DNA of 64,000 nt from Bowdeniella nasicola (GTDB lineage: Bacteria; Actinomycetota; Actinomycetes; Actinomycetales; Actinomycetaceae): the NCBI GenBank assembly GCA_030537895.1, contig JAUNVA010000004.1, positions 9,113 to 73,112 of the forward strand. The letters run 5' to 3'. Numbering within the stretch: the stretch's first letter is position 1; each line of letters opens with the position of its first letter. Made by a program: the position numbers and the translations under genes. Below the pieces are notes generated by a model, which saw nothing but the letters and a program-made list of their open reading frames with translations, ran no database searches and was not told the DNA's origin. Below are positions 63,795 through 64,000 of the stretch, one piece after another.

Positions 63795-64000
63795 CTACTT
63801 CGCGCCGAGGCGCTCCCGTGCCTCGTCCATGACGGTCGCAATATGGCGGGTATCCCACCAGGGCATGTCGCCCGATTCGGTGAGCCCGGCTGCCACGCAC
63901 CGCGCCACCTCGACGGCCTCGAACCGGTAGGGTGCGCCGACGCGAGCGTCCACCTTTTCGCGAATCATCTCCCCGTCCTTTTCCAGGGCAACCTGAACGG
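63795..64000 (-). CDS. Gfo/Idh/MocA-family oxidoreductase, C-terminal fragment
   Basis: 67 codons visible, 5' end beyond the window. The end of the reading frame (PYRFEAVEVARCVAAGLTES, then MPWWDTRHIATVMDEARERL before the TAG) has the C-terminal helix pattern of Gfo/Idh/MocA dehydrogenases, including the EVARC...AGLTES block. The NAD-binding domain is not in view. Immediately upstream of rlmB on the same strand. Confidence 0.75.
   Translation of the reverse strand, partial: VQVALEKDGEMIREKVDARVGAPYRFEAVEVARCVAAGLTESGDMPWWDTRHIATVMDEARERLGAK

Overview
The window is about 64 kb of high-GC DNA (roughly 63-65 percent by eye) from an actinobacterium. Markers for that group are the DtxR/IdeR-type iron regulator with a near-consensus box, a c-di-AMP riboswitch ahead of an NlpC/P60 gene, the Glp/GlpR divisome cluster, HrcA/CIRCE sites on groEL and on an Rv0991c(Ruc)-like gene, an orphan WXG100 protein, and the lineage-typical DUF3027, DUF3263, DUF4032 and LytR_C proteins. 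An LPXTG-anchored giant DUF11 surface protein beside a CPHC thiol-disulfide oxidoreductase suggests an Actinomycetaceae-like, host- or surface-associated organism. Genus cannot be fixed from the sequence alone.

Layout. 0.1-2.6 kb: iron-repressed FTR1 permease and P19-type lipoprotein. 2.9-7.9 kb: tRNA-Ala, then glpR, rimJ-like, glp(moeA-like) and galU on the minus strand, with 5-formyl-THF cyclo-ligase divergent. This order is also known from mycobacteria and corynebacteria. 7.9-12.7 kb: membrane-anchored penicillin-acylase-family hydrolase, CIRCE-controlled Ruc-like zinc protein, SAF protein, mscL. 12.5-17.0 kb: a 1441-residue DUF4011/SF1-helicase/REase protein whose ATPase and nuclease motifs both look dead, coupled to a small ORF. 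17.1-25.1 kb: csoR with its operator, tRNA-Arg, ornithine aminotransferase, tandem USP, riboswitch-controlled NlpC/P60, DtxR/IdeR, serC, and a MarR-MFS pair. 25.4-33.6 kb: NCS2 purine permease, 2-hydroxyacid dehydrogenase, DUF3027 and cold-shock genes, glutamine amidotransferase, TPM-domain protein with PspA, NYN protein. 33.6-40.6 kb: amidohydrolase, M18 aminopeptidase, a two-component system, HD-domain protein, orphan WXG100 protein.

40.7-45.7 kb: groEL under two CIRCE boxes, LytR_C protein, DUF3263, ung, class II DAHP synthase. 45.8-56.1 kb: 2287-residue DUF11 adhesin, tRNA-Thr, DsbA/MdbA-like protein, membrane Ser/Thr kinase. 56.2-62.7 kb: a possibly frameshifted small membrane ORF, otsA-otsB, MsmK/UgpC-like ATPase, DUF4032 protein, an unrecognised conserved-looking gene. 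62.8-64 kb: rlmB and the 3' end of a Gfo/Idh/MocA oxidoreductase running off the edge.

The genes are mostly chromosomal core functions with readable control circuits: IdeR to FTR1/P19, HrcA to groEL and ruc-like, CsoR to itself, MarR to an MFS pump, and c-di-AMP to a cell-wall hydrolase. No CRISPR array, insertion sequence, integrase or phage module was seen. The best candidates for undescribed biology are the double-dead helicase/nuclease protein with its coupled small ORF, the disulfide-patterned giant adhesin beside a thiol oxidase, and a 15-bp-arm inverted repeat upstream of the dead helicase.
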